A stretch of 35,336 nucleotides of DNA from Spirochaetales bacterium (lineage in GTDB: Bacteria > Spirochaetota > Spirochaetia > DSM-27196 > SLST01), in the NCBI GenBank assembly GCA_019038705.1, contig JAHOYX010000174.1, positions 1-35,336 on the forward strand, in the 5' to 3' direction. Each line of letters begins with the position of its first letter. Position 1 is the stretch's first letter. Made by a program: the position numbers and the translations under genes. Below are positions 10,259 through 21,492 of this stretch, in pieces. Below the pieces are notes generated by a model, which had not been told where the DNA came from, searched no databases, and was given only the letters and a program-made list of their open reading frames with translations.

Positions 10259-10312
10259 GGATCAAATTGGCAGGGCCAATCTGATCCTGGAGTTCTGCAC
10301 AGCAGAACTCCA
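10259..10312 (+). promoter_or_regulatory. Two adjoining hairpins in the rplK leader
   Basis: GGATCA-A-ATTGGC agg GCCAAT-C-TGATCC (10259-10287, 12 bp with one mismatch), directly followed by TGGAGTTCTGC aca GCAGAACTCCA (10288-10312, 11 bp perfect). Confidence 0.75.
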
Positions 10313-10372
10313 CGTGGCGGTTATCCAAAGCCGAGCGCCGTCCACGATGTCTGCACCACATAGGAGATGCGT

Positions 10373-10810
10373 ATGGCTAAGAAAAGGGTAACTGCGATGA
10401 TCAAGCTGCAGGTGCCGGCGGGGAAGGCAACACCGGCGCCGCCGGTCGGACCGGCCCTCGGTCCGCACGGTGTCAGCGCGCCGCAGTTTGTTCAACAGTT
10501 CAACGATGTTACGAAAAACATTGAACCGGGCTTGATCATTCCCGTGGTGATAACTGTCTATCATGATCGGACCTTTTCGTTCATCACCAAGACGCCGCCC
10601 GCGGCGGTGCTCATCAAGAAGGCCGTGAAGCTGGACAAGGGAAGCCCGGAAAGTAACAAGGAGAAGGTCGGGACCATTACCCGCGCTCAACTCCGCGACA
10701 TTGCAGAGCGGAAGATGCCGGATCTGAACGCGAATGATGTTGAAGCTGCAATGCAGATCATCGCGGGAACCGCTCGCAGTATGGGCGTAGAGGTGGAGGC
10801 GCAAGGATGA
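10373..10810 (+). CDS. rplK: 50S ribosomal protein L11
   Basis: [34 protein letters not shown]...; ATG at 10373 better spaced from AGGAG than ATG at 10367. Confidence 0.97.
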   Translation: MAKKRVTAMIKLQVPAGKATPAPPVGPALGPHGVSAPQFVQQFNDVTKNIEPGLIIPVVITVYHDRTFSFITKTPPAAVLIKKAVKLDKGSPESNKEKVGTITRAQLRDIAERKMPDLNANDVEAAMQIIAGTARSMGVEVEAQG

Positions 10811-11484
10811 GAGGCGGCAAGAAGTACCGAAGCGCAATAGCCACATACGACAGGCAGCAGATGTACTCTACGGAAGAGGCGGTAGGAATGGTCAAGCAGC
10901 TTGCATTTGCCAAGTTTGACGAGACCGTGGAACTGTCAATGAATCTCAATCTGAAGAAGAGTGCGACAGTGAGAGACACGCTTGTACTGCCCAACCAGTT
11001 CAGCGCGGAGAAGAAGATTCTTGTCTTTGCCAAGGGTGAGAAAGCGGATGAAGCCCGGGATGCCGGCGCCACCTACGTTGGGGATGACGATCTCATTGAG
11101 AAGATCAAGGGCGGTTGGCTGGATTTTGACGTCGCCGTCGCGACGCCCGACATGATGAAGGATGTGGGTCGGCTCGGACCCATCCTCGGCCGCCGCGGCC
11201 TGATGCCGAATCCCAAGACTCAAACAGTCACCTTCAATATCAAGGCCGCGCTCGACGAACTGCGAAAGGGCCGGGTGGAATTCCGATCGGACAAGACAGG
11301 TGTAGTGCATCTCGCGGTCGGCAAGGTCTCCATGGAACCCGCCTCGATTGCTGAGAACATCGACATTGTGATTTCCGAGGTGGAGAAACGTCGACCGGCG
11401 GACACTAAGGGGGATTTCATCAGGACCATCGCGGTCTCATCGACGATGGGCCCCGGAGTCAAAGTTGCCACGGAGAGCGAGTAG
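10807..11484 (+). CDS. rplA: 50S ribosomal protein L1
   Basis: [47 protein letters not shown]...[19 protein letters not shown]. Confidence 0.97.
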   Translation: MRGGKKYRSAIATYDRQQMYSTEEAVGMVKQLAFAKFDETVELSMNLNLKKSATVRDTLVLPNQFSAEKKILVFAKGEKADEARDAGATYVGDDDLIEKIKGGWLDFDVAVATPDMMKDVGRLGPILGRRGLMPNPKTQTVTFNIKAALDELRKGRVEFRSDKTGVVHLAVGKVSMEPASIAENIDIVISEVEKRRPADTKGDFIRTIAVSSTMGPGVKVATESE

Positions 11485-11493
11485 GAGACCACC

Positions 11494-12033
11494 ATGACAG
11501 ACCACGTAGCCAAGGTGCAACAGCACAAGACAGATTCGCTCGACGCAATCAAGAGCATGTTCAGCGAGAGTAAGGACTTCATCTTCACGGACTACCGAGG
11601 GCTTACAGTCCGGCAGATCACCGCTCTTCGCGGGAAGCTCCGGGAAAAGGAAGCTGAGTATCGTGTTGTGAAGAACCGGTACGCCAAGTTGGCGTTCCAG
11701 CAGCTTGAGCTGCCGGATGTCTCGGAATTGCTCGTCGGGCCGACTGCTCTGGCGCTGCTGAAAGATGATGTGAGTGCGATTGCGAAGATCCTCTTTGAGT
11801 TTGCCAGGGATACGTCAATCACCGTGAAGGGCGCGATTGTTGATGGCCGCGTCTTCAGTGAGACCGAGGCGGAAGCGCTGAGCAGGCTGCCGTCCAGAGA
11901 CCAGTTGCTTGCGCAGCTGATGGGTACCATGCAGGCACCGGTGCAGAACCTGGTGTACGCGATGAATGGGACCATTCAGAAACTGGCTCGAGTGCTGCAG
12001 GCAGTTGCCGACAAGAAGCAGGAAGAGGGCTGA
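11494..12033 (+). CDS. rplJ: 50S ribosomal protein L10
   Basis: FIFTDYRGLTVRQITALRGKLREKEAEYRVVKNRYAKLA; position after rplA. Confidence 0.96.
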   Translation: MTDHVAKVQQHKTDSLDAIKSMFSESKDFIFTDYRGLTVRQITALRGKLREKEAEYRVVKNRYAKLAFQQLELPDVSELLVGPTALALLKDDVSAIAKILFEFARDTSITVKGAIVDGRVFSETEAEALSRLPSRDQLLAQLMGTMQAPVQNLVYAMNGTIQKLARVLQAVADKKQEEG

Positions 12034-12045
12034 TAAACAGTCGAT

Positions 12046-12079
12046 ACGCCCTCCGTTGTGGGGGCACAAGAGGCGGCGT
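12046..12079 (+). promoter_or_regulatory. Bulged hairpin between rplJ and rplL
   Basis: ACGCC-CTC-(cg)-TTGTG-GGGG-CACAA-GAG-(gc)-GGCGT, 13 bp with one symmetric internal loop. Confidence 0.55.
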
Positions 12080-12141
12080 TAGTCTTCGGAAGAAGTGTTG
12101 CGTGCTATCGTCGCCCAATACACATGAAAGGAGAAGGTAAT

Positions 12142-12534
12142 ATGGCGACACTTACGAAAGACGACATTCTGGAGGCAATCGCTTCGATGAGCGTGCTCGA
12201 TGTATCCGAGCTCGTGAAGGCGATGGAGGACAAGTTTGGCGTGACCGCAGCTGCTCCTGTTGCAGTAGCCATGGCAGGTGCTGCACCGGCTGGGGGCGAT
12301 GGGGCCGCAGCGGAAGAGCAGATTGAGTTCGACGTCATCCTCAAGGGATTCGAAGATGGGAAGAAGATTCCTGTCATTAAGGAGATCCGCGCAATTACGG
12401 GCCTTGGCCTGAAGGAAGCAAAGGATCTCGTTGAAGCCGGAGGAAAGACTGTCAAGGAAGCCGTATCAAAGGACGAGGCCGCCTCAATCAAGGAAAAGCT
12501 CGAGACAGCTGGCGGTCAGGTCGACATCCAGTAG
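12142..12534 (+). CDS. rplL: 50S ribosomal protein L7/L12
   Basis: [43 protein letters not shown]...[51 protein letters not shown] upstream. Confidence 0.98.
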   Translation: MATLTKDDILEAIASMSVLDVSELVKAMEDKFGVTAAAPVAVAMAGAAPAGGDGAAAEEQIEFDVILKGFEDGKKIPVIKEIRAITGLGLKEAKDLVEAGGKTVKEAVSKDEAASIKEKLETAGGQVDIQ

Positions 12535-12613
12535 ACGTTCAATTCGGACGTTTGCTTCATACTTATCTCAATTCGCCATTGGGGACAGAGGGTATCTGTC
12601 TCCAATGGCCTGT

Positions 12614-12634
12614 CGCGCCAGGACCTGTGGCGCG
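12614..12634 (+). promoter_or_regulatory. Hairpin in the rplL-rpoB spacer
   Basis: CGCGCCA ggacctg TGGCGCG, 7-bp perfect stem in the 143-nt gap. Confidence 0.55.
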
Positions 12635-12677
12635 TCGCGTGGCGTGGTGGCCGGTAGAAGCTGCTTGGGAGGTTCGC

Positions 12678-15600
12678 ATGCTTGATAGGAACACAAAGAT
12701 TGAACGCGTAGTGGTCGGGCAACAGACGCGATCGGTCATGGAGGTGCCTGATCTCGTTGATATACAGATTGCGTCATTCGAGAAGTTCCTGCAGCGAGAG
12801 CATTTGTCCGCCGGAAACCCTATCAATCTGCAGGGTTTGGAAGAGGTGTACCAGGCGGCTTTCCCGATAGAAAGCCAGAATGGCGAAATGCGGCTCGAGT
12901 ACAGCCACTATATCCTCAACGAAGAGAACATCAAGCTGACCGAAGCTGAATGCAAGCAGAAGGGACACACCTATGCTATCTCGGTCAAGGCCCGGATTAA
13001 TCTCGTGTTCCTGGAGACCGGTGAGATCCGGCAGAAAGACATATACATGGGCGACGTTCCGTTGATGACTGATCGTGGAACGTTCATCATCAACGGTGCC
13101 GAGCGAGTCGTCGTAAGTCAGATTCATCGATCTCCAGGCGTGATCTTCTCTAACGACAAGGGCGTCCATAGTTCCCGGATCATCCCCTATCGCGGCAGTT
13201 GGCTGGAATTTGAGATTGACCAGAAGAAAGAGCTGGTCTACGCCAAGATTGATCGCAAGAAACGGATCCTTGGGACGCTGTTTCTGAGAGCACTTGGATT
13301 TGATACCCGAGAGAAGATAATTGATCTCTTCTATCGCACAGTTTCCATGAAGGTCAGCGACAAGCGCGAGGAGATGGAGAGGCTGAACGGCCAGGTGCTT
13401 GCCCGCGCCGTCCATATTAGTGAGAAAGGCGCAGACGGCGAGAAGACCTCACGCAAGCTCTACAAGGCCGGCGAGAAGATCCATCCGCACGACATTGACG
13501 AGCTCGTTCACTCGGGGGTGAAGGCAGTCGATGTGATCGACATGTCGAATGAGGAGAGTCTCCATTCCGAGATCATCCTGAATTGTTTCGAGCGCGAGGA
13601 GAGCAAATTCACCCGCGAGGGTGCTGACGTTGATGAGCCCAATCGGGAAGACGCCCTCGCAGCGGTATACGCGGTCCTCCTCCCCGGCGAACCGATCACG
13701 GTGGAGAGTGCGGAGAAGGACTTCAATAGCATGTTCTTCACCTCTCGCCGGTATGACCTCGGTCGCGTTGGGCGCTACAAGCTGAACAAGAAGTTTGACT
13801 ATCCGGAGCCTACGGACAGTCATCTGCTCACCAAGGATGACATTGTCAATACTATGGGCTTTCTGATCCGGGTCTACATAGGCGAATCCAATGTTGATGA
13901 CATAGATCACCTGGGGAATCGGAGAATCAGAAGCGTCGGAGAGCTGTTGGCAAACGCGCTCAAGACTGCGTTCAGCAGAATGGAGCGGATTGCCAAGGAG
14001 CGCATGAGTCTCAAAGAGACTGACACGATCAAGCCTCAGGACCTCATTTCAATCAAGCCGGTCGTGGCTGCGATCAAGGAGTTCTTCGGTTCGTCCCAGC
14101 TCTCCCAGTTCATGGACCAGGTCAACCCTCTCTCTGAGTTGACTCATAAGCGGCGCCTGAATGCTCTTGGCCCGGGTGGTCTGTCACGCGATCGCGCAGG
14201 ATTCGAGGTGCGGGACGTTCACTACACCCACTACGGCCGGATGTGCCCAATTGAGACGCCTGAAGGTCCAAACATCGGGTTGATCGTGAGTCTGGCCAAC
14301 TACACGCGCGTCAATGACTACGGGTTTCTCGAGGCACCGTATCGGAAAGTTGTGAAAGGCAAGGCCACGACCGAGATCGAGTATCTGTCGGCCATGGACG
14401 AGGAGAAATACTTCATTGCCCAGGCAAATGCCAAAATCGACAAGGCCGGCAAGTTCCTGACCCCACTCGTCTCTGTTCGCAAGAGCGGAGACTACACAAC
14501 CAGGGCTCCGGATCAGATTCAATACATGGACGTATCGCCAAAACAGGTCATCTCTGTTTCGGCTTCCCTTATTCCGTTCCTGGAACACGACGATGCGAAC
14601 CGGGCGCTGATGGGCAGTAACATGCAACGTCAGGCAGTTCCGCTGGTCTTTCCGGAACCCCCTCGAGTCGGCACAGGTATGGAGAAGAAGTGTGCGTACG
14701 ATTCCGGCGTGCTGGTCAAGGCGCGGCGTGCTGGAGAGGTGGTGTACGTGACCTCCCGTGCGGTTCAGATCAAGCCGGATGACGCCAAGAACGCAAAGGA
14801 CATCGATACCTATTACCTCATCAAGTACCAGCGGACCAATCAGGATACCTGTTTCATTCAGAAGCCGATCGTCAAGCTTGGTCAGCAGGTTGCCGTCGGT
14901 GAGGTGGTTGCCGATGGTCCCGCCACTCACAATGGTGAACTCGCGCTCGGGCGCAATATTCTGGTCGGATTCGTGCCGTGGAATGGCTACAACTACGAAG
15001 ACGCCATCCTGATTTCTGAGAAGGTGGTGAAAGAGGACATTTTCACCAGTGTTCACATCAAAGAATTCGCCATTGACGTCCGAGAGACCAAACTTGGTCC
15101 GGAGAAGATTACTCGCGACATCCCGAACACCAGCGAGAAGACCCTTGACCAGCTCGACGAGGAAGGTATCGTCCAGGTGGGCGCCAAGATCGGAAGCGGG
15201 TACATCCTCGTAGGAAAGGTCACGCCGAAGAGTGAGACGGAGACAACTCCCGAGTTCAAGCTTCTGAATTCCATCTTCGGGGAGAAAGCCAAGGAGGTGC
15301 GGGACACCTCCCTTCGGGTGCCGCACGGGGTAGAAGGAACGGTCATTGACGTTCAGCGACTGAAACGCAGTGAGGGCGACGACCTGTCGCCGGGCGTTGA
15401 TGAGGTCGTGAAGGTGCTGATAGCCACCAAACGGAAATTGCGGGAAGGCGACAAGATGGCAGGCCGCCACGGCAACAAGGGCGTCATCGCTCGCGTGCTG
15501 GCAGAGGAAGACATGCCGTACATGGCCGACGGCACGCCGCTGGATATCTGTCTGAACCCGCTTGGCGTTCCCAGCCGAATGAACCTTGGTCAGATCCTTG

Positions 15601-16193
15601 AGACCGAACTTGGTTGGGCCGCCGCCGTGCTTGACGAGTGGTATGCGACACCGGTGTTCGAGTCCGCAACGAACGAAGAGATTGTCGGCAAGCTGGAGGC
15701 CGCGGGATTGCCCGAGGGATCCAAGATCTGTCTCCACGATGGTCGAACCGGTGAGCCGTTCGAGAATGATGTAATGGTCGGTTACATGTACATGCTGAAG
15801 CTCCACCATCTTGTGGATGACAAGATGCACGCCCGGTCGACCGGTCCCTATTCTCTCGTCACTCAGCAGCCGCTCGGTGGCAAGGCGCAGTTCGGCGGTC
15901 AGCGACTCGGTGAGATGGAAGTGTGGGCGCTCGAGGCGTATGGCGCCGCGAATACTCTTCAGGAACTCCTGACCATCAAGAGCGATGACATGAACGGCCG
16001 GGCGAAGATATATGAGAGCATCGTGAAGGGAGAACCTTCCACGCGTGCCGGAGTGCCGGAGAGCTTCAATGTTCTCGTGCAGGAACTCCGTGGTCTGGCT
16101 CTGGACATCTCAATTTGGGACGGGAAGGGCAAGCAGATACCACTGACCGAGCGAGACGAGGAATTGATCAATCGGCAGGGGAGCAATTTCTAG
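12678..16193 (+). CDS. rpoB: DNA-directed RNA polymerase subunit beta
   Basis: [39 protein letters not shown]..., [53 protein letters not shown]; start at 12678 after GGGAGG. Confidence 0.98.
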   Translation: MLDRNTKIERVVVGQQTRSVMEVPDLVDIQIASFEKFLQREHLSAGNPINLQGLEEVYQAAFPIESQNGEMRLEYSHYILNEENIKLTEAECKQKGHTYAISVKARINLVFLETGEIRQKDIYMGDVPLMTDRGTFIINGAERVVVSQIHRSPGVIFSNDKGVHSSRIIPYRGSWLEFEIDQKKELVYAKIDRKKRILGTLFLRALGFDTREKIIDLFYRTVSMKVSDKREEMERLNGQVLARAVHISEKGADGEKTSRKLYKAGEKIHPHDIDELVHSGVKAVDVIDMSNEESLHSEIILNCFEREESKFTREGADVDEPNREDALAAVYAVLLPGEPITVESAEKDFNSMFFTSRRYDLGRVGRYKLNKKFDYPEPTDSHLLTKDDIVNTMGFLIRVYIGESNVDDIDHLGNRRIRSVGELLANALKTAFSRMERIAKERMSLKETDTIKPQDLISIKPVVAAIKEFFGSSQLSQFMDQVNPLSELTHKRRLNALGPGGLSRDRAGFEVRDVHYTHYGRMCPIETPEGPNIGLIVSLANYTRVNDYGFLEAPYRKVVKGKATTEIEYLSAMDEEKYFIAQANAKIDKAGKFLTPLVSVRKSGDYTTRAPDQIQYMDVSPKQVISVSASLIPFLEHDDANRALMGSNMQRQAVPLVFPEPPRVGTGMEKKCAYDSGVLVKARRAGEVVYVTSRAVQIKPDDAKNAKDIDTYYLIKYQRTNQDTCFIQKPIVKLGQQVAVGEVVADGPATHNGELALGRNILVGFVPWNGYNYEDAILISEKVVKEDIFTSVHIKEFAIDVRETKLGPEKITRDIPNTSEKTLDQLDEEGIVQVGAKIGSGYILVGKVTPKSETETTPEFKLLNSIFGEKAKEVRDTSLRVPHGVEGTVIDVQRLKRSEGDDLSPGVDEVVKVLIATKRKLREGDKMAGRHGNKGVIARVLAEEDMPYMADGTPLDICLNPLGVPSRMNLGQILETELGWAAAVLDEWYATPVFESATNEEIVGKLEAAGLPEGSKICLHDGRTGEPFENDVMVGYMYMLKLHHLVDDKMHARSTGPYSLVTQQPLGGKAQFGGQRLGEMEVWALEAYGAANTLQELLTIKSDDMNGRAKIYESIVKGEPSTRAGVPESFNVLVQELRGLALDISIWDGKGKQIPLTERDEELINRQGSNF

Positions 16194-16245
16194 AACGCGT
16201 GGCCTGGAATCCGCTTCGCGATGAAATACCCCGACACGGCGTGGC

Positions 16246-16262
16246 CGGACATGGAATGTTCG
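16246..16262 (+). promoter_or_regulatory. Hairpin immediately upstream of the rpoC Shine-Dalgarno
   Basis: CGGACAT gga ATGTTCG (one G-U), followed by AGGAGG. Confidence 0.4.
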
Positions 16263-16275
16263 CCAGGAGGATCGG

Positions 16276-19200
16276 ATGAGAGACATTCAGGACTTCGACA
16301 GTATCATGATCAAGCTGGCTTCACCCGATCAGGTTCGGGCGTGGAGCTATGGTGAGGTCAAGAAGCCTGAGACCATAAACTATCGAACTCTGCGACCTGA
16401 GAAGGATGGACTGTTCTGCGAGCGCATTTTCGGCACGACCAAGGAATGGGAGTGCTACTGCGGGAAGTTCAAGAGCATTCGCTACAAAGGCGTCATCTGC
16501 GACCGCTGCGGCGTTGAAGTGACTCACTTCAAGGTTCGGCGCGAACGGATGGGGCACATCGAGCTTGCAAGTCCTGTGTCGCACATCTGGTACTATCGGT
16601 CGGTCCCCAGTCGAATGGGCCTGCTCCTGGACCTGACGATCGCGGCTCTCAGATCCATTCTGTACTACGAGAAGTACATCGTCATTGATCCGGGTGACAC
16701 CGATCTCAAACCCATGGAGCTCCTCTCTGAGGAAGATTATGCGGAGGCCAAGGAACGGTATGGAATGAGCTTCTCTGCCGGAATCGGCGCTGAAGCAATC
16801 CGCACATTGCTCGAAAATCTCAACCTGGATGAGCTCAGCACGGCCCTGAGGGAGAAGATGATTGAGAAGGGGGCAAAGGCCGACAAGCGCCTCCTCAAGC
16901 GAATAGAAATCGTCGAAAATTTCCGCGACTCCGGGAACAAGGCAGATTGGATGATCCTTGACGTAATCCCGGTGATTCCGCCCGAGCTTCGACCAATGGT
17001 CCAGCTGGATGGGGGTCGATTTGCCACAAGTGATCTGAACGATCTCTACCGGCGGGTCATCAATCGGAACAATCGACTCAAGCGCCTCATGGCGCTCAAC
17101 GCCCCCGACATCATTATCCGCAACGAAAAACGCATGCTTCAGGAAGCGGTAGACGCGCTCTTTGACAACTCCAAGAAGAAGCGGGTCGTCAAGGGTGCGA
17201 GCAACCGTCCGCTGAAGAGCCTCTCCGACATGCTCAAGGGTAAGCAGGGGCGTTTTCGGCAGAATCTACTCGGTAAGCGGGTTGACTACTCGGGTCGTTC
17301 GGTCATTGTCGTCGGCCCGGAGCTGCAGCTTCACCAGTGCGGTCTTCCGACCAAGATGGCGTTGGAGCTGTTCAAACCGTTCATCATGAAGAAACTCGTC
17401 GAGAAAGATGTGGTCTACAACATCAAAAAGGCGAAGACCCTGGTTGAGCAGGAGACGCCGGAAGTATGGTCGGTGCTTGACGATGTCGTGAAGGAGCATC
17501 CGGTACTTCTGAATCGGGCGCCGACACTCCACAGACTTGGCATCCAGGCATTCGAGCCGGTACTCGTCGGTGGGAAGGCAATCAGACTGCATCCACTCGT
17601 CTGCCATGCATTCAATGCAGACTTTGACGGGGACCAGATGGCGGTCCACGTCCCTCTCACACAGGCGGCTCAGATTGAATGCTGGACGCTCATGCTCAGT
17701 TCACGAAATCTTCTGAATCCGGCAAATGGCAAGCCTATCGTCTTTCCGAGTCAGGACATGGTTCTCGGTATCAATTACCTGACCCGTCATCGATCGGGGG
17801 CGAAGGGAGAGGGGCGATACTACTCGAGCCCCGATGAGGTCCTTCTTGCGCTGGAGGCCAAAGCCGTTGATTACGCGGCAATGATCAAGGTGCCGTACAA
17901 CGGAGAGAGTCTGGAGACGACCCCGGGCAGGCTCATTCTCAATCAGGAGTTGCCTGACGAGATCGAGTATGTGAACGAGCCGATGGGTGACAAGGAGCTC
18001 CGAAATCTGATTGCGGTCGTCTACGCGGAGAAAGGTCCCCACGTCACGGTTGGTTTGTTGGACGCGATCAAGAGTCTGGGCTTCCAGTACGCGACCATCT
18101 TCGGAGCGACGATCGGCATGGAAGACATTCTGGTACCGGAAGAGAAGAAGGAGATGATCGGCTCCGCCAACGACGAGGTCAGCGCCATACAGAAACAGTA
18201 TCTGCAAGGGCACATCACCAACGAGGAGCGGTACAACCGTGTCGTCGAGGTGTGGAGTAATACCAATGAGGACCTCACCAACGTCATGATGGCCAAGCTG
18301 AAGTCGGACAAATCCGGATTCAACCCGGTTTACATGATGGCCAATTCCGGCGCACGAGGCAGCCGGAGCCAGATCCGTCAGCTCGCGGGCATGCGTGGCC
18401 TCATGGCCAAGCCTTCCGGAGACATCATTGAGTTGCCCATCCGGAGCAACTTCAAGGAGGGCCTCTCGGTTATTGAGTTCTTCATTTCGACCAATGGCGC
18501 CCGGAAAGGTCTTGCCGATACGGCGCTGAAAACCGCCGACGCCGGCTACCTGACACGAAGACTGGTTGATATTGCGCAGGACGTGGTGATCACCGAAGAC
18601 GACTGCGGAACGATCAACGGAATCGGGATGACCGCTCTGAAGGATGGAGAAGAAATCGTTGAGAGTCTTTCCGACCGTATTGCCGGTCGATTTACCCTGG
18701 AACGGGTCAAGCATCCGATTACCAGCGACCTCATCGTAGACGTAAATGAGGAAATCACCGATGAAAAGGCAGAGATCATCGAAAACGCCGGCATTGAAGA
18801 GGTCCGAATCCGAACGGTGCTCACATGCGAAGCGCGCCACGGAGTGTGTCGCAAGTGCTACGGCCGGAACCTCGCAAACAATCAGCAGGTGAATATCGGC
18901 GAGGCCGTTGGGATCATTGCAGCCCAGAGCATCGGTCAGCCGGGTACCCAGCTGACCATGAGAACCTTCCACATTGGGGGGGCCGCGACGAAGATGAGCG
19001 AAGAGAACCGGACCTATCTTCGGTATCCGGTGCTCGTCAAGGAAATCAAAGGAAACGTTGTCGAACTCGATCGTGGTGTGCGCCTGCTGACCCGGAAGGG
19101 CACCGCTACGGTCGCCCGCATCCTGCAGACTGTTGAAACTCAGAAACGAGATCGAATCCAGGTGGAAGACGGAGAGAAGGTGGCCAAAGGCCAGGTGGTC

Positions 19201-20508
19201 CTGAAACGTACCGGAGAGACCATTGAGGCTGAGGCGAATGCGTACGTCGTCGTCAGAAAGAAGGATAGTGTAATTCTTCTGATAGCCCAGGATCAGCACA
19301 TTGAGATGCGAAATGGGGCAGAAGTGGTTGTCCTCGTCGGCGACATCGTCCCGGCTGAGGAGCCGATAGCGCTCTTTGATCCGTTTAGCGAACCGATTAT
19401 TTGCGAGTACGATGGAACAGTTGAGTTCAAGGACATTGTGCAGGGAACCACTCTGAAAGAGGAGATCAATGAGGATACGGGGAACGTGGAGAAGAAGATC
19501 ACCGAGTTCACTCTCGAGAGCCTTCAACCGCGCATTGTCATCAAGGACAAGGATGACCAGGAACTCGCCAACTACTATCTGCCCGGATCTGCCTACCTCA
19601 ATGTAGCGGACGGTGCGGAGGTAAGCGCCGGGCGCACTCTGGCGAAACTTCTCAAGGAAAGCGTGAAGACTCGTGATATCACCGGTGGTCTGCCGCGCGT
19701 CGGTGAGCTCTTCGAGGCCCGTCGGCCGAAGACCGCCGCAGTGCTCTCCCAGGTGAGCGGGACAGTGCGATTCAACCCCATCGTCAAAGGCAAGCGAGTC
19801 ATAATGGTGGAGGACGAGTACGAACTGGAGTTGAAGCACCTCGTTCCGATGGGGAAGCACCTCCTGGTGCGCGAAGGTGACCATGTTGAAGCGGGTGAGA
19901 TGCTCTGTGACGGCGCAATCGATCCACACGATGTTCTTCAGATACTCGGTGAGAACGCACTGCAGACGTTCCTGGTGAATGAAGTGCAGGAAGTCTATCG
20001 ACTGCAGGGTGTCAATATAAATGACAAGCACATCGGTGTGATAATCCGTCAGATGATGCGCAAGGTTGAGATTGCCCAGGTGGGTGACACCAACTTCATC
20101 TTCGCACAGCAGGTGGACAAGTACCGGTTCCATGAAGAGAACCGGAAGGTGATGCGTGAGGGTGGTCAGCCGGCAGTAGCCAAGCCTCTGCTCCTTGGTA
20201 TCACCCGGGCCAGTCTCAATATTGACAGCTTCATATCTGCTGCGAGTTTCCAGGAGACAACCAGGGTCCTGACGAATGCCGCAATCGCCGGTTCCACCGA
20301 CCTGCTGCGGGGTCTGAAAGAGAACGTCATCATCGGACACCTGATCCCGGCAGGAACGGGCATCAGGGACTACAAGCAGATCCGGTTGTTTGACGACCAG
20401 CGCGATGACCTGGATGCTCACATGCAGCAGATTATTGAACAACGGACCCGGGAGCGGGAGTTGGCCGAGCAGGAGGAACGGGAAACTGCGGAGATTCCGG
20501 AACACTAG
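16276..20508 (+). CDS. rpoC: DNA-directed RNA polymerase subunit beta'
   Basis: [24 protein letters not shown] zinc region, [15 protein letters not shown] active site, [18 protein letters not shown]. Confidence 0.98.
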   Translation: MRDIQDFDSIMIKLASPDQVRAWSYGEVKKPETINYRTLRPEKDGLFCERIFGTTKEWECYCGKFKSIRYKGVICDRCGVEVTHFKVRRERMGHIELASPVSHIWYYRSVPSRMGLLLDLTIAALRSILYYEKYIVIDPGDTDLKPMELLSEEDYAEAKERYGMSFSAGIGAEAIRTLLENLNLDELSTALREKMIEKGAKADKRLLKRIEIVENFRDSGNKADWMILDVIPVIPPELRPMVQLDGGRFATSDLNDLYRRVINRNNRLKRLMALNAPDIIIRNEKRMLQEAVDALFDNSKKKRVVKGASNRPLKSLSDMLKGKQGRFRQNLLGKRVDYSGRSVIVVGPELQLHQCGLPTKMALELFKPFIMKKLVEKDVVYNIKKAKTLVEQETPEVWSVLDDVVKEHPVLLNRAPTLHRLGIQAFEPVLVGGKAIRLHPLVCHAFNADFDGDQMAVHVPLTQAAQIECWTLMLSSRNLLNPANGKPIVFPSQDMVLGINYLTRHRSGAKGEGRYYSSPDEVLLALEAKAVDYAAMIKVPYNGESLETTPGRLILNQELPDEIEYVNEPMGDKELRNLIAVVYAEKGPHVTVGLLDAIKSLGFQYATIFGATIGMEDILVPEEKKEMIGSANDEVSAIQKQYLQGHITNEERYNRVVEVWSNTNEDLTNVMMAKLKSDKSGFNPVYMMANSGARGSRSQIRQLAGMRGLMAKPSGDIIELPIRSNFKEGLSVIEFFISTNGARKGLADTALKTADAGYLTRRLVDIAQDVVITEDDCGTINGIGMTALKDGEEIVESLSDRIAGRFTLERVKHPITSDLIVDVNEEITDEKAEIIENAGIEEVRIRTVLTCEARHGVCRKCYGRNLANNQQVNIGEAVGIIAAQSIGQPGTQLTMRTFHIGGAATKMSEENRTYLRYPVLVKEIKGNVVELDRGVRLLTRKGTATVARILQTVETQKRDRIQVEDGEKVAKGQVVLKRTGETIEAEANAYVVVRKKDSVILLIAQDQHIEMRNGAEVVVLVGDIVPAEEPIALFDPFSEPIICEYDGTVEFKDIVQGTTLKEEINEDTGNVEKKITEFTLESLQPRIVIKDKDDQELANYYLPGSAYLNVADGAEVSAGRTLAKLLKESVKTRDITGGLPRVGELFEARRPKTAAVLSQVSGTVRFNPIVKGKRVIMVEDEYELELKHLVPMGKHLLVREGDHVEAGEMLCDGAIDPHDVLQILGENALQTFLVNEVQEVYRLQGVNINDKHIGVIIRQMMRKVEIAQVGDTNFIFAQQVDKYRFHEENRKVMREGGQPAVAKPLLLGITRASLNIDSFISAASFQETTRVLTNAAIAGSTDLLRGLKENVIIGHLIPAGTGIRDYKQIRLFDDQRDDLDAHMQQIIEQRTRERELAEQEERETAEIPEH

Positions 20509-20569
20509 TTCCGATAGCTCCGATGGAGAGTGCCGCCGCGATTTGAGCACAAAAGCGCGCGCTTCGTTC

Positions 20570-20599
20570 TTGACATCCGTATTGGGCTATTGGTACATT
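20570..20599 (+). promoter_or_regulatory. Candidate sigma70-type promoter for rpsL-rpsG
   Basis: Perfect TTGACA (20570-20575), 18-nt spacer, TACATT (20594-20599); a 12-nt palindrome AAGCGCGCGCTT (20553-20564) lies just upstream. Confidence 0.5.
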
Positions 20600-20637
20600 C
20601 ATGGCTCACGTTTGATGAAGGGAGTAACGAGAAAAGT

Positions 20638-21012
20638 ATGCCAACTATCAATCAGTTGGTCCGTAAGGGTCGCAAGAAGTCTAAGAAGAAAACAAAGTCT
20701 CCTGCGCTGCAGGCATGTCCGCAGAAGCGGGGTGTGTGCACGAGGGTTATGACGATCACGCCGAGGAAGCCGAACTCCGCGCTTCGCAAGGTTGCCCGGG
20801 TGCGCCTGGTGAACGGATATGAGGTGACAGCCTATATCCCGGGGATTGGACACAATCTGCAGGAGCACAGCGTCGTGCTTCTCCGAGGCGGCCGGGTGAA
20901 GGATCTTGCAGGTGTACGGTATCACATCGTGCGTGGCGCCAAGGATACCCTCGGGGTCGAGGATCGGCGCAAGGCTCGGTCCAAGTACGGGACCAAGCGG
21001 CCGAAGGCGTAG
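20638..21012 (+). CDS. rpsL: 30S ribosomal protein S12
   Basis: [90 protein letters not shown]... Confidence 0.98.
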   Translation: MPTINQLVRKGRKKSKKKTKSPALQACPQKRGVCTRVMTITPRKPNSALRKVARVRLVNGYEVTAYIPGIGHNLQEHSVVLLRGGRVKDLAGVRYHIVRGAKDTLGVEDRRKARSKYGTKRPKA

Positions 21013-21021
21013 GGGGAATCA

Positions 21022-21492
21022 GTGCCAAGACGAAGGGTAGTTCCACGAAAGCCGACGATTCCTGATCCGCGTTTCGGTAACACCGTTGTTGCCAAGTTCG
21101 TCGTCCGAATGATGTTCGGCGGAAAGAAGTCCGTTGCACAGAATGTGTTTTACGGCGCTATGGACACCATTGAACAGAAGGGTGAGAAGCTTCCACTGGA
21201 AGTCTTCCTGAAAGCAATCGAAAATGTGAAGCCGGTCGTCGAGGTGAAATCTCGCCGTGTCGGTGGGTCCACCTATCAGGTGCCGGTTGAGGTCAGGGAG
21301 AGTAGACGCGAGGCGCTTGCCATGCGATGGATCATTCAAGCGGCCCGGTCACGCGCAGGGCGCAGCATGAGTCAGAAGCTCAGCGCCGAATTGATGGATG
21401 CAGCAAGCCAGGCTGGGACAGCCTTCAAGAAGAAGGAAGACACCCACCGAATGGCGGAGGCCAACAAGGCCTTTTCTCACTACAGATGGTAG
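21022..21492 (+). CDS. rpsG: 30S ribosomal protein S7 (GTG start)
   Basis: [43 protein letters not shown]...; follows rpsL. Confidence 0.97.
   Translation: MPRRRVVPRKPTIPDPRFGNTVVAKFVVRMMFGGKKSVAQNVFYGAMDTIEQKGEKLPLEVFLKAIENVKPVVEVKSRRVGGSTYQVPVEVRESRREALAMRWIIQAARSRAGRSMSQKLSAELMDAASQAGTAFKKKEDTHRMAEANKAFSHYRW

Noticed and set aside
10158-10391. 77-aa plus-strand ORF upstream of rplK as a leader peptide
   Set aside because: Overlaps the rplK start out of frame, has no clear SD and covers the hairpin pair; no amino-acid run typical of attenuator leader peptides.
14184-15830. 548-aa minus-strand ORF antisense to rpoB
   Set aside because: Same reasoning: overlaps conserved rpoB, shows no recognisable domain and has no plausible independent context.
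17701-20550. 949-aa minus-strand ORF antisense to rpoC
   Set aside because: Fully overlaps the unambiguous rpoC CDS; its translation shows no recognisable family and is the expected by-product of rpoC codon bias in a GC-rich genome.
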